DNA of 64,000 nucleotides from Streptomyces sclerotialus (lineage in GTDB: Bacteria > Actinomycetota > Actinomycetes > Streptomycetales > Streptomycetaceae): positions 1,922,001 to 1,986,000 of the forward strand of contig NZ_JBFOHP010000002.1 in the NCBI RefSeq assembly GCF_040907265.1. The letters run 5' to 3'. Position 1 is the stretch's first letter. Each line of letters starts with the position of its first letter. Under the pieces are notes generated by a model. That model saw only the letters and a list, made by a program, of their open reading frames with translations, was not told where the DNA came from and made no database searches. A program made the translations under genes and the position numbers. Of this stretch, positions 45,510 to 54,268 are shown piece after piece.

Positions 45510-46724
45510 ATGGACTTCGCATTCGACGCCCGCACGCAGGAGCTGCGCGAGAAGCTGCTCGCTTTCATGGATGAGCACGTCTACCCGGCCGAGCAGGTCG
45601 CGCGCGAGCAGCGGGCCGCGCTCGCCTCGCCGTGGGACACCCCGGCGATCGTGGAGGAGCTGAAGGCGGAGGCCCGCAAGCGGGGGCTGTGGAATCTGTT
45701 CCTCCCCGACGCGGAATACGGCGCCGGGCTCACCAACCTCCAGTACGCACCCCTCGCCGAGATCACCGGCCGCTCCCCGCAGCTCGCGTCGACCGCGCTG
45801 AACTGTGCCGCGCCGGACACCGGCAACATGGAAGTACTCGCGCAGTTCGGCAACGAGGCGCAGAAGAAGCAGTGGCTGGAGCCGCTGCTGGCGGGCGAGA
45901 TCCGGTCCGCGTTCGCGATGACCGAGCCGGAGGTGGCCTCGTCCGACGCCACCAACATCGAGACGCGCATCGAGCGGGACGGCGATGACTACGTCATCAA
46001 CGGCCGCAAGTGGTACATCTCCGGCGCGATGAACCCGCTGTGCCAGATCTTCATCGTGATGGGCAAGACCGACCCGGACGGCGAGGACATCCGCCGCCAG
46101 CAGTCGATGGTCCTCGTCCCGCGCGACACGCCGGGCCTGACGGTCAAGCGCGCGATGCAGGTCTACGGGTACGAGGACCACTCCCACGGCGGCCACGCCG
46201 AGGTGCTCTTCGAGAACGTCCGCGTCCCCGCCGCGAACCTCATCGGCGAGGAGGGCGGCGGCTTCGGCATCGCCCAGGCGCGGCTCGGCCCCGGCCGGAT
46301 CCACCACTGCATGCGGCTGATCGGCATGGCGGAGCGGGCCATCGAGCTGATGTGCAAGCGCGCGGTGTCCCGTACCGCCTTCGGGAAGCCGCTCGCCCAG
46401 CAGGGCGTCGTGCACAACTGGATCGCGGACGCGCGGGTCGCCGTCGAACAGCTCCGCCTCCTCGTCCTGAAGACGGCGTGGCTGATGGACACGGTCGGCA
46501 ACAAGGGCGCGCACACCGAGATCCAGTCCATCAAGATCGCGACGCCGCGCACGGTCGTGGACATCATCGACCAGGCCGTCCAGCTGCACGGCGCGGGCGG
46601 TGTCAGCCAGGACTTCCCGCTCGCCGAACTGTGGTCCGGCGCCCGCACCCTCCGCCTCGCGGACGGCCCCGACGAGGTCCACCAGCGCTCCCTGGCCCGC
46701 CGGGAGCTGAAGAAGTACCTGTAA
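45510..46724 (+). CDS. Acyl-CoA dehydrogenase (ACAD11-like)
   Basis: A 404-residue FAD enzyme introducing a double bond in acyl-CoA. N-terminal helical domain DFAFDARTQELREKLLAFMD; middle flavin domain with IRSAFAMTEPEVASSDATNI and GRKWYISGAMNPLC; C-terminal helical domain with AQARLGPGRIHHCMRLIGMA and a late ADGPDEVHQRSLARRELKKY. The position corresponding to the usual catalytic Glu in TLYEG is LADGPDEVH, as in ACAD11-type long-chain enzymes where the base lies elsewhere. It follows the phosphotransferase gene by 8 bases and likely forms a functional unit for 4-hydroxyacyl-CoA. Confidence 0.92.
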   Translation: MDFAFDARTQELREKLLAFMDEHVYPAEQVAREQRAALASPWDTPAIVEELKAEARKRGLWNLFLPDAEYGAGLTNLQYAPLAEITGRSPQLASTALNCAAPDTGNMEVLAQFGNEAQKKQWLEPLLAGEIRSAFAMTEPEVASSDATNIETRIERDGDDYVINGRKWYISGAMNPLCQIFIVMGKTDPDGEDIRRQQSMVLVPRDTPGLTVKRAMQVYGYEDHSHGGHAEVLFENVRVPAANLIGEEGGGFGIAQARLGPGRIHHCMRLIGMAERAIELMCKRAVSRTAFGKPLAQQGVVHNWIADARVAVEQLRLLVLKTAWLMDTVGNKGAHTEIQSIKIATPRTVVDIIDQAVQLHGAGGVSQDFPLAELWSGARTLRLADGPDEVHQRSLARRELKKYL

Positions 46725-46731
46725 CCCCAAC

Positions 46732-46764
46732 GGAAGCGCCCCCACGGCGGACGTGGGGGCGCTT
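46732..46764. terminator. Bidirectional terminator between converging acyl-CoA operons
   Basis: GAAGCGCCCCCACG pairs perfectly with CGTGGGGGCGCTTC across loop GCGGA (14 pairs). It lies 8 bases after the ACAD stop and 10 bases before the TetR stop. Confidence 0.9.
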
Positions 46765-46773
46765 CGCGTTGTC

Positions 46774-47367
46774 TTACGGCCGCAGTGCCCGCAGCAGCAG
46801 GTCCGCCAGGTGGTCGGCCACCTGCTGGGGGGTGAGGGGGCCGCCCTCGCGGTACCAGGTGCCGAGGTGGTGGACCGAGCCGAAGTGGTAGTCGACCACC
46901 AGGTCGGCGGGGACGTCGGCGGTGAAGACGCCCGCCTGCTGGCCCTCTTCGATCAGCGCGCGGAAACGCTCGTGGTAGCGGCGCCGCTCCGCGCGTACCT
47001 GCTTGTCCTTCTCCGGCGAGAGCTGGTGCATGGAGCGGAAGAAGATCTTCGTGTCGTCGAGGTTCTCGATGGTGGTGACGACGACGTCCGCCGCGGCGTC
47101 CCGCAGCCGCTGCTCGACCGGCGCGTCGGCGTCCGCGAAGTGGTCCAGGCGCTCCTGCTGGAGGCGGAGCACCCGGCCGTAGACCTCGTGCAGCAGATCG
47201 TCCTTGGAGCCGAAGTAGTGGTACAGCGCGCCCTTGGTGACGCCGGCCGCCTCGACGATCTCCTGGACCGAGGTCCGGTCGTACCCCTGCTCGGCGAAGA
47301 GCCGGGTGGCGGTGGCCAGCAGCCGCTGTGCCACGGGCTTCGTGCTCCCGTCCGTCGTGCCGGCCAT
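46774..47367 (-). CDS. TetR-family regulator of the acyl-CoA cluster
   Basis: A 197-residue regulator. DNA-binding domain near 10-60: RLLATATRLFAEQGYDRTSV, EIVEAAGVTKGALYHYFGSK; the C-terminal ligand domain has VVDYHFGSVHHLGTWY. ATG 47367 is preferred over an upstream GTG because of AGGACAGGTGAGG spacing. It is the last gene of a leftward operon with an SDR and an acyl-CoA synthetase; a shared ATACCGACT motif before that operon and before the converging phosphotransferase-ACAD operon makes it the best candidate for controlling both, with an acyl-CoA as probable ligand. Confidence 0.88.
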   Translation of the reverse strand: MAGTTDGSTKPVAQRLLATATRLFAEQGYDRTSVQEIVEAAGVTKGALYHYFGSKDDLLHEVYGRVLRLQQERLDHFADADAPVEQRLRDAAADVVVTTIENLDDTKIFFRSMHQLSPEKDKQVRAERRRYHERFRALIEEGQQAGVFTADVPADLVVDYHFGSVHHLGTWYREGGPLTPQQVADHLADLLLRALRP

Positions 47368-47411
47368 CGCCCTCACCTGTCCTTCTCCGTACTGTTCACG
47401 TGCTGTGGAGG

Positions 47412-49073
47412 CTAGCCGCGGTCGCGCAGCTCCCGTCGGAGGATCTTCCCACTCGTGGTCTTCGGCAGTTCCGGCAGGACCTCGACCTCCCGGGGATATT
47501 TGTACGCGGCCAGCCGTTCCTTGCAGTAGGCGGCCAGCTCGGCGGGGTCCGGGGACTGGCCGGGGCGGAAGCTGACGTAGGCCTTGACGCTCTCGCCGCG
47601 GTAGGCGTCCGGCACGCCGACGACGGCGGCCTCGCGTACGGCGGGGTGGCTGTAGAGCACGTCCTCGACCTCGCGCGGCCAGACCTTGAAGCCGGACGCG
47701 TTGATCATGTCCTTCTTGCGGTCGACGACGTACAGCCAGCCGTCGGTGTCCATGAAGCCGATGTCGCCGGTGCGCAGCTCGCCGTCCGGAATCGCCTCGG
47801 CGGTGGCGTCGGGGCGGCGCCAGTAGCCGGGGACGACCTGGGGGCCGCGGACCGCTATCTCGCCCTGTTCGCCGAAGGGCACGTCCCGGCCCTCGTCGTC
47901 GATGATCCGGACGACCGTGTCGGGGCCGGGGACGCCGACCGCGAGGGTGCCGGAGGCCGCATCGACCGGCGCCTCCAGGTGCGGCGGCACGCTGGCGCAG
48001 GGCGCGGTGCACTCGGTGAGGCCGTAGCCGTTGCGGATGTACGGGCCGAACGCCGTACGGAACTTCTCGACCAGCGCGGGCGGCAGCGGCGCGCCGCCGG
48101 AGGAGAGGGTGGCGAAGGACGAGAAGTGGTCGCGGGAGGCGTCCGGGTGGGCCATCAGGGCCATGAAGGCGGTGGAGGGGCCGACGGTGAAGGCCGGGCG
48201 GTGCTCCAGGAAGGCGTCCAGGACGACGCCGGCCTCGAAGCGGTAGGCCAGTGCCAGGGTGCCGCCGCCGGTGACGCAGGAGGCCAGCTCGCAGACCATG
48301 CCGGTGATGTGGAAGAGCGGCGCGAGGGCGAAGTACGTGGCGCCGTCGGGGAGTCCGAGGCCGGTGCGCTGGCGTTCGGCGTTGTAGGAGATGTTGCCGT
48401 GGGTGTTGGTGGCGCCCTTGGGCGTGCCGCTGGTGCCCGAGGTGTAGCTGATCAGGGCGATGTCGTCGGCGGTGAGCTCGGGCACGCCGGCGGCGGGGCC
48501 GCGGCCGCTGTGCTCGCGGGCGGCGGCGAGCAGGTCGTCGGCGCCCTCGCGCGGGCCGAGGCGTTCGCCGCGCAGGACGCGGGCGTCGTCCCTGGTCTGC
48601 AGGTCCCGTTCGCAGGCGGTCAGCGCGATCGTCACGGAGGGGGCGGCCGCTGCGGTGTCGCGCAGGAAGCCGTCCCAGGTGTGGTCGGCGCAGATCACGG
48701 CGGTGACCTCGGCGTCGGTGAGCACGTGGGTCATCTCGCCGGACTTGTACATGGGGTTGACCGGGACGACGACGCCGCCCGCCTTCCAGACGCCGAGCAG
48801 CGCGAGGACGAAGTGCGGGGTGTTCTGCAGCATGATCGCGGCCCGGTCCCCGGGCCGGAAGCCGTGGTCGCACAGGTACGCGGCGACGCCGTCGGAGAGC
48901 GCGTCGGTCTCGGCGTAGGAGAGGCGGCCGTCGAAGTACGCCAGTGCGGTCCGGTCGGGGACCCGGCGTACCGCGTCCTGGAAGGCGTGCAGCGTGGAGG
49001 GGTGCGGATGCACGGGGGCGCGCTGGGCCTCGTTCAGCTGCGACAGCCACGGCATGTCCTGGTACGACGTCAT
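47412..49073 (-). CDS. AMP-forming acyl-CoA synthetase
   Basis: A 553-residue enzyme activating a carboxylic acid to acyl-AMP then acyl-CoA. Motifs: phosphate loop ISYTSGTSGTPKGATNTH, A5 YGLTECTAP, A7 ELRTGDIGFMDTDGWLYVVD, A8 RKKDMINASGFKVWPREVED, and A10 LPKTTSGKILRREL with the catalytic Lys. Domain order and length fit fatty acyl-CoA ligases of medium or long chain. It lies between an SDR and a TetR gene and probably supplies the acyl-CoA for the nearby dehydrogenases. Confidence 0.93.
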   Translation of the reverse strand: MTSYQDMPWLSQLNEAQRAPVHPHPSTLHAFQDAVRRVPDRTALAYFDGRLSYAETDALSDGVAAYLCDHGFRPGDRAAIMLQNTPHFVLALLGVWKAGGVVVPVNPMYKSGEMTHVLTDAEVTAVICADHTWDGFLRDTAAAAPSVTIALTACERDLQTRDDARVLRGERLGPREGADDLLAAAREHSGRGPAAGVPELTADDIALISYTSGTSGTPKGATNTHGNISYNAERQRTGLGLPDGATYFALAPLFHITGMVCELASCVTGGGTLALAYRFEAGVVLDAFLEHRPAFTVGPSTAFMALMAHPDASRDHFSSFATLSSGGAPLPPALVEKFRTAFGPYIRNGYGLTECTAPCASVPPHLEAPVDAASGTLAVGVPGPDTVVRIIDDEGRDVPFGEQGEIAVRGPQVVPGYWRRPDATAEAIPDGELRTGDIGFMDTDGWLYVVDRKKDMINASGFKVWPREVEDVLYSHPAVREAAVVGVPDAYRGESVKAYVSFRPGQSPDPAELAAYCKERLAAYKYPREVEVLPELPKTTSGKILRRELRDRG

Positions 49074-49130
49074 CGGCGTAACGGCCCTTCTCTCTTCTCG
49101 TCCCGGGGGTCGGATGGCTGGTCGGTGCGC

Positions 49131-49931
49131 TCAGGCGCCGGCGTCCTCGGCGGCTTCGAGCTTGCGCTGGAGGTGGTTCATGCCGCCCAGCCAGCGGCCG
49201 GGGTCGGCGGCGCGGGCCGCGTAGTAGCCGGCGACCTCCGGGTGCGGCAGGACCAGGAAGCGGTTCTCGGCCATGGCCTCGAAGAGCGCGTCGGCGACGG
49301 CCGCGGGCTCGATGGCCCCGGGTGTGAGGACGAGGTCTCCGGCGGAGCCGGTGCCCGCGAGCATGTCGGTGCGTACGCCCTGCGGGCAGATGGCGTGCAC
49401 GTCGATGCCGCGGTGCCGGTAGGTGGCCGAGAGCCATTCGGCGAAGGCGTACGCGGCGTGCTTGGAGACGCTGTACGGCGCGGAGCCGATCATGGTGAGC
49501 AGGCCGGCGGCCGAGACGGTGGCGACGAACCGGCCGCTGCCGCGCTCCAGCCACTCGGGTATCAGCGCGCGGGCCGCCCGTACGTGGGCCATGACGTTGA
49601 CGTCCCAGGCCAGCTGCCAGTCCTCGTCGGGCGCCTCGGGGCCGCCGCCGGTGCCCACGCCCGCGTTGGCGCAGAAGATGTCGATGCGGCCGCCGAGGGC
49701 TTCGCGCGCTGCGGGGACGATCGCCGAGGCGTCGCCGGGGACGGCGGTCGCGCCCAGGGCGGCGGCGGTGCGCTCGGCCTTCTCCTTGTCCAGGTCGTTG
49801 ATGACGACCCGGGCCCCCTCGGCGATGAAGCGGGCCGCGAGCGCGGCACCGATGCCACCGCCCGCCCCGGTCACCACCACGGCCTTGTCCCGCACGGCTG
49901 CCACTCGTGTCTCCCTCGCCTCGGCCGGCAC
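49131..49931 (-). CDS. Short-chain dehydrogenase/reductase
   Basis: A 266-residue NAD(P) enzyme, first gene of a leftward operon. Cofactor motif VVVTGAGGGIGAALAARF, VVINDLDKEKAERT, IFCANAGVGTGG, and catalytic SAAGLLTMIGSAPYSVSKHA (Ser, Tyr, Lys). The next gene is a ligase 57 bases downstream. Its role is likely the oxidation of a hydroxyacyl or related alcohol produced in this acyl-CoA pathway; substrate unknown. Start ATG 49931. Confidence 0.9.
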   Translation of the reverse strand: MPAEARETRVAAVRDKAVVVTGAGGGIGAALAARFIAEGARVVINDLDKEKAERTAAALGATAVPGDASAIVPAAREALGGRIDIFCANAGVGTGGGPEAPDEDWQLAWDVNVMAHVRAARALIPEWLERGSGRFVATVSAAGLLTMIGSAPYSVSKHAAYAFAEWLSATYRHRGIDVHAICPQGVRTDMLAGTGSAGDLVLTPGAIEPAAVADALFEAMAENRFLVLPHPEVAGYYAARAADPGRWLGGMNHLQRKLEAAEDAGA

Positions 49932-49946
49932 CTTGGTCAGCAGGCA

Positions 49947-49963
49947 GACTAACCAGTCGGTAT
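49947..49963. promoter_or_regulatory. Putative TetR operator before the SDR-ligase-TetR operon
   Basis: On the minus strand the site reads ATACCGACTGGTTAGTC, sharing ATACCGACT with the site at 44400-44417. It starts 16 bases before the SDR start, a typical repressor position. Confidence 0.6.
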
Positions 49964-50073
49964 GTCACTGCGGAAGCCCCCGGGAGGGAGCCGTACGGGG
50001 CAATCCCCCGGCGGCGCGCGTCCCGGCGCATTAGCGTGCGGGGCACGCGAGTTCCGATTCCGGAGGTGTGCGC

Positions 50074-51351
50074 ATGTCCCTGTCCAGAAGAAGCCTGCTG
50101 GCCGTCACCGGCGCGGTGGGGGCCGCCTCGGCCGCGGGCGCCGTACCGGCCGCCGCCCACTCCCCCACGGCGGCGCAGCGCCACCCGCGCGGCCGGGTGC
50201 GGACCGGTTTCGACCGGCTCGCCGCCGACGGCTACGCGCTGCTGTCGGGGCAGAAGGTCGGCGTGGTCACCAACCCGACCGGTGTCACCTCGGACGTGGC
50301 GCACATCGTGGACGTGATGCACGGGGACGAGCGGGTGCGGCTGACCGCCGTGTTCGGGCCCGAGCACGGCTTCCGCGGCACGGCGCAGGCGGGCGGTTCG
50401 GAGGGGAAGTCCACCGACCCGGCGACCGGACTGCCGGTGTACGACACGTACCGGAAGAGCGGGCAGGCGCTGGCGGACATCTTCGCCGAGTCCGGGGTCG
50501 ACACGGTCGTCTTCGACATCCAGGACGTCGGCGCGCGCTTCTACACGTACATCTGGACGCTGTACGACTGCATGGTGGCGGCGGCCGTGGCGGGCAAGCG
50601 CTTCGTGGTGCTGGACCGGCCGAACCCGGTGACGGGCCGGTCCGCCACCGGCCCGGTGCTGGACAAGAAGTTCGCCTCGTTCGTCGGCCGGGAGCCGGTC
50701 GCGCAGGCGCACGGCATGACGGTGGCGGAGCTGGCGCTGCTGTTCAACGACCGGTTCGTGCCCGCGGCCGCCGGCACGGCGGTGCGGCTGGACACCGTGC
50801 TGATGAAGGGCTGGCGGCGCGCGGACTTCTTCGACGCGACCGGGCTGCCGTGGGTGCCGCCGAGCCCCAACATGCCCACTCCGGACACCGCGCTGGTGTA
50901 CTCCGGTACCTGCCTCTTCGAGGGCACCAACCTCTCCGAGGGCCGCGGCACCACCCGCCCCTTCGAGCTCCTCGGCGCCGAGGGCATCGACCGGAAGTGG
51001 GCCGAGGCGGCCGATGCCGAGCGGCTGCCCGGTGTCCGCTTCCGCGAGGCGTACTTCGCGCCGACGTTCTCCAAGTTCCAGGGGAAGACGATCGGCGGGG
51101 TGCAGCTGCACGTGCAGGACCGGGAGGCGTTCGACCCGGTACGGACCGGCATCGCGCTGCTGGTGACGGCGAAGAAGGTGTGGCAGGGCTTCGCGTGGCG
51201 CCCGGACCACGGGATCGACCGGCTCGCCGGGTCCGACAAGGTCCGCACGATGATCGACGCGGGTACCGGTACGGACGAGGTCACCGGTGCCTGGCAGGCG
51301 GAGCTCGCGACGTTCCGTGCGTTGCGGGCGCGTTACCTGCGGTACCGCTGA
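50074..51351 (+). CDS. DUF1343 (NamZ-like) exported glycosidase candidate
   Basis: A 425-residue protein with an N-terminal Tat-type signal, SLSRRSLLAVTGAVGAASAA, ending near AAAHS. The rest is a DUF1343 domain, represented by NamZ of Bacillus, an exo-beta-N-acetylmuramidase of peptidoglycan recovery: GQKVGVVTNPTGVTSDVAHI, TAVFGPEHGFRG, FDIQDVGARFYTYIW and LDRPNPVTGRSATGPVLD are typical. Start ATG 50074 has GGAGG at 7 bases; GTG 50068 is too close. Substrate here is unproven. Confidence 0.85.
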   Translation: MSLSRRSLLAVTGAVGAASAAGAVPAAAHSPTAAQRHPRGRVRTGFDRLAADGYALLSGQKVGVVTNPTGVTSDVAHIVDVMHGDERVRLTAVFGPEHGFRGTAQAGGSEGKSTDPATGLPVYDTYRKSGQALADIFAESGVDTVVFDIQDVGARFYTYIWTLYDCMVAAAVAGKRFVVLDRPNPVTGRSATGPVLDKKFASFVGREPVAQAHGMTVAELALLFNDRFVPAAAGTAVRLDTVLMKGWRRADFFDATGLPWVPPSPNMPTPDTALVYSGTCLFEGTNLSEGRGTTRPFELLGAEGIDRKWAEAADAERLPGVRFREAYFAPTFSKFQGKTIGGVQLHVQDREAFDPVRTGIALLVTAKKVWQGFAWRPDHGIDRLAGSDKVRTMIDAGTGTDEVTGAWQAELATFRALRARYLRYR

Positions 51352-51446
51352 GGCGCGGCGCCGGGCGGCCGCACCGGAAGGCAGTCGTCTCAGTACGCGA
51401 GACCATACGTCCCACCTATTGACTGCCTAGTACAGCGGCCGTGAGC

Positions 51447-52778
51447 ATGCGGCTCGTGCAGAGCGAAGCGACAGCGGAAGAGTCCACGGCCGGCGCCGAC
51501 GGGCGCGGCGGCAGCCCGGAGAGTCTGCGGCGGGTGGCCGTGGCCTCGTTCATCGGGACGGCCATCGAGTTCTACGACTTCTACATCTACGGGACCGCGG
51601 CCGCGCTCGTCCTGAACCAGGCGTTCTTCCCGACCCTGGACCCGGTCAACGCCACCCTGGCCTCCTTCTCCACCTACGCGGTGGCGTTCGCGGCGCGGCC
51701 GCTCGGCTCGGTCGTCTTCGGGCACTTCGGCGACCGGGTGGGCCGCAAGTCCGTCCTGGTCGTCTCGCTGCTGCTGATGGGCCTGTCCACGGCGTTCGTC
51801 GGGCTGCTGCCCGGCTACGCCACGCTGGGCATCTGGGCGCCGCTGCTGCTGATCCTGCTGCGCTTCCTGCAGGGCATCGGGCTGGGCGGCGAGTGGGGCG
51901 GCGCGGCGCTCCTCGCGGTCGAGCACGCCCCGAAGAAGCGCCGCGGCCTGTACGCCGCCTTCCCGCAACTGGGCCCGTCGGTCGGGTTTTTCGCCGCGAC
52001 CGGCATCTTCTGGCTGCTGTCGGCCTCGCTGGACGACGCGGCCTTCCGGTCCTGGGGCTGGCGGATTCCGTTCCTGCTGTCGTTCCTGCTGGTCGGCGTG
52101 GGGCTGTTCGTCCGGCTGAAGATCAGTGAGACGCCGGTCTTCGCGAAGGTGATGGACGCGCAGGAGGCCAGCAAGGTCCCCACGCTGGACGTGGTACGCG
52201 GACACTGGCGGGAGCTGCTGCTCGGCGCGGGCGGCATGATCGTCGCGTACGGGCTGTTCTACACGGCCACCACGTACTGCCTCTCCTACGCCACCGGCAC
52301 GCTCGGCGTCTCCCGCAACACCATGCTGGGCCTGTCCCTGGTGGCCTGTCTCTTCCTCGCGCTCGGCACCTGGCTCGCCGCCACCCGCTCCGACGGCGCC
52401 GGCCGCCGCAGGCTGGTCCTGGCGGGCTGCGGCCTCGCCGTGGTCTGGGGCCTGGTCCTCTTCCCGCTGCTGGACACCGAGTCGCCGGTGCTGATGGCGG
52501 TCGCCCTGGGCGGTGCGCTGTTCTGCATGGGCGTGGTCTACGGGCCGATGGGCGCGTACCTCCCCGAGCTGTTCTCCACCAAGGTGCGCTACTCAGGCGC
52601 CTCGCTCGCGTACAACCTCGGCGGGGTGCTCGGCGGCGCGGTCTCCCCGCTGGTCGCCACCCGCCTGCAGTCCGCGCTCGGTTCGTCGTCCGTCGGCTGG
52701 TACGTCTCCGCGATGGCCGTGGTCTCCCTGCTGTGCGTCCTGGTGCTGCCGGAGACCCGGGAGCGCGAACTGGCCTGA
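51447..52778 (+). CDS. MFS transporter, metabolite:H+ symporter (MHS) type
   Basis: A 443-residue membrane protein with 12 helices. The family hallmark GTAIEFYDFYIYGTAAALVL precedes helix 1; loop 2-3 has FGHFGDRVGRKSVLVVSL, and ISETPVFAKV follows helix 6. MHS members take up organic acids such as alpha-ketoglutarate, citrate, shikimate or proline-betaine; the substrate is not predictable from the sequence. GTG 51441 is an alternative start; the leader has no strong ribosome site. Confidence 0.9.
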   Translation: MRLVQSEATAEESTAGADGRGGSPESLRRVAVASFIGTAIEFYDFYIYGTAAALVLNQAFFPTLDPVNATLASFSTYAVAFAARPLGSVVFGHFGDRVGRKSVLVVSLLLMGLSTAFVGLLPGYATLGIWAPLLLILLRFLQGIGLGGEWGGAALLAVEHAPKKRRGLYAAFPQLGPSVGFFAATGIFWLLSASLDDAAFRSWGWRIPFLLSFLLVGVGLFVRLKISETPVFAKVMDAQEASKVPTLDVVRGHWRELLLGAGGMIVAYGLFYTATTYCLSYATGTLGVSRNTMLGLSLVACLFLALGTWLAATRSDGAGRRRLVLAGCGLAVVWGLVLFPLLDTESPVLMAVALGGALFCMGVVYGPMGAYLPELFSTKVRYSGASLAYNLGGVLGGAVSPLVATRLQSALGSSSVGWYVSAMAVVSLLCVLVLPETRERELA

Positions 52779-52862
52779 CCCCGGGGCCGCCGTCCGGCCT
52801 ATGGCGGTGACGGCCGACACGCAGGACGATGCGCTGCAGGAGCGGCAGCGAAAGGGGTCGTC

Positions 52863-54200
52863 ATGGCGGATGCCGGGGTAGAGCCGTACTGGGAACTGAC
52901 GTTTGATGCCGACGGGGACGTGGCGCGACCGCAGCGGGACGCGCTGCTGGCGGGTGTGGTGCGGGAGCGGCTGACCGATCTCGTGGTGTTCGCGCACGGG
53001 TGGAACAACGACAGGCCGAAGGCCACGAGGCTCTACACCCGGTTCTTCGCCCCCTTCCCGGAACTGCTGGTGGACGGGCGGGCCCGGGTGGGGTACGTGG
53101 GCGTGATCTGGCCCGCCGTGCGCTTCCCCGACGAGCCGATCCCGGACTTCGAACCCTCGCCGCAGGCCCGGCCCGCCGCGCACGCGGCGGCGGCCGCGGA
53201 CCGGCCGCTGCTGCCGGACTCCTTGCGCCGGCAGCTGGCGGAGGTCTTCCCGGGGCGGGACCTGGTACTGGAGCGGCTCGCGCAGCTGCTGACGGAGCGG
53301 CCCGACGCCCGCTCGGCGTTCGACGAGTTCGCGCGGCTCGTACGGGAGCTGATCTCGGTACCGGAGGACAGCCCCGACCTGCGGTTCGCCGAGGACCACG
53401 GGGACGGGCTGCCGCTGCCGGGCATGCTGACCGACGACGCGCTGGAGGTCTGCGAGGTGTTCACGGCGGCACTGCGGTCGGCGGGCGCCGAGGTGCGGCC
53501 GGGCGAGAACGTGGAGGCCGAGCGGCAGCCGCTGCTGGGCGGCGGGCTGACCCGGCTGTGGAACGGTGCGGGCGAGCTGCTCCGGCAGGGCGGCTACTAC
53601 GCCATGAAGCGGCGCTCCGGCACGGTGGGACAGCTGGGGCTGGGGCCGGTGCTCGGCCGGCTGGCGGGCGAGGCTCCCGCGCTGCGGGTGCATCTGGCCG
53701 GCCACTCCTTCGGCGCCCGGCTGGTCTCGTACGGGGTGCGCGGGCTGCCGGCGGGCGTGCGGAACGTGACGTCGGTGACGCTGCTGCAAGGGGCCTTCTC
53801 GCAGTACGCGTTCGCCGCGCGGCTGCCGCACGACCGGAACCGCTCCGGGGCGCTGCACGGCGTGCAGAAACGGATCGACGGCCCGCTGGTGTCCTGCCAC
53901 TCCGCACACGACGACGCGCTGGGCACGTTCTACCCGCTGGCGTCGAAGCTGGCCGGGGATTCGGCGAGCTTCCTCGGGCTGTTCGACCGCTGGGGCGCGA
54001 TCGGGTTCCACGGCATCCAGGCCGTGGACGGGGCGCGGCGGATCCGGCTGGGCGAGGCGGTGCCGGAGACGGGCTGCGTGAGCGTGGACGCCGCCGCCGT
54101 GGTCCGGCGGGGCGAGCCGCCGGCCGGCGCGCACAGCGACATCTGCCACCCGGAGCTGGCCCGGGTGATCCTGGAGGCCGGCCGGATCGGCCGGGGCTGA
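52863..54200 (+). CDS. Alpha/beta hydrolase-like protein (lipase-type nucleophile elbow)
   Basis: A 445-residue cytosolic protein of unknown substrate. LTDLVVFAHGWNNDRPKATR looks like the oxyanion strand of an alpha/beta hydrolase, and VHLAGHSFGARLVSYG is a good GxSxG nucleophile elbow with Ser. A His candidate lies in VSCHSAHDDALGTFYPLAS. In between is a long Ala/Pro-rich region and LLPDSLRRQLAEVFPGRDLV. Some databases call homologues serine-threonine kinases; I see no kinase motif. It follows the MFS gene by 84 bases and precedes a strong terminator. Confidence 0.75.
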   Translation: MADAGVEPYWELTFDADGDVARPQRDALLAGVVRERLTDLVVFAHGWNNDRPKATRLYTRFFAPFPELLVDGRARVGYVGVIWPAVRFPDEPIPDFEPSPQARPAAHAAAAADRPLLPDSLRRQLAEVFPGRDLVLERLAQLLTERPDARSAFDEFARLVRELISVPEDSPDLRFAEDHGDGLPLPGMLTDDALEVCEVFTAALRSAGAEVRPGENVEAERQPLLGGGLTRLWNGAGELLRQGGYYAMKRRSGTVGQLGLGPVLGRLAGEAPALRVHLAGHSFGARLVSYGVRGLPAGVRNVTSVTLLQGAFSQYAFAARLPHDRNRSGALHGVQKRIDGPLVSCHSAHDDALGTFYPLASKLAGDSASFLGLFDRWGAIGFHGIQAVDGARRIRLGEAVPETGCVSVDAAAVVRRGEPPAGAHSDICHPELARVILEAGRIGRG

Positions 54201-54213
54201 CCGGCACGCGCGG

Positions 54214-54252
54214 GCGCGGTGCGCGGAGCCCCCACAGCCCCGCGCACCGCGC
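54214..54252. terminator. Bidirectional terminator between hydrolase-like and penicillin acylase genes
   Basis: GCGCGGTGCGCGG pairs perfectly over 13 bases with CCGCGCACCGCGC across a 13-base loop, between converging genes. Confidence 0.8.
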
Positions 54253-54268
54253 CGCTCTCCCTGGCCCC

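Noticed and set aside
46774..51210. A 1478-residue minus-strand frame spanning several genes
   Set aside because: Only its C-terminal end is the real TetR protein; the rest runs out of frame through the ligase and SDR genes.
52863..54200. Serine/threonine kinase annotation for the hydrolase-like gene
   Set aside because: No glycine loop, catalytic HRD or DFG is visible; a GHSFGA nucleophile elbow points to an alpha/beta hydrolase fold.
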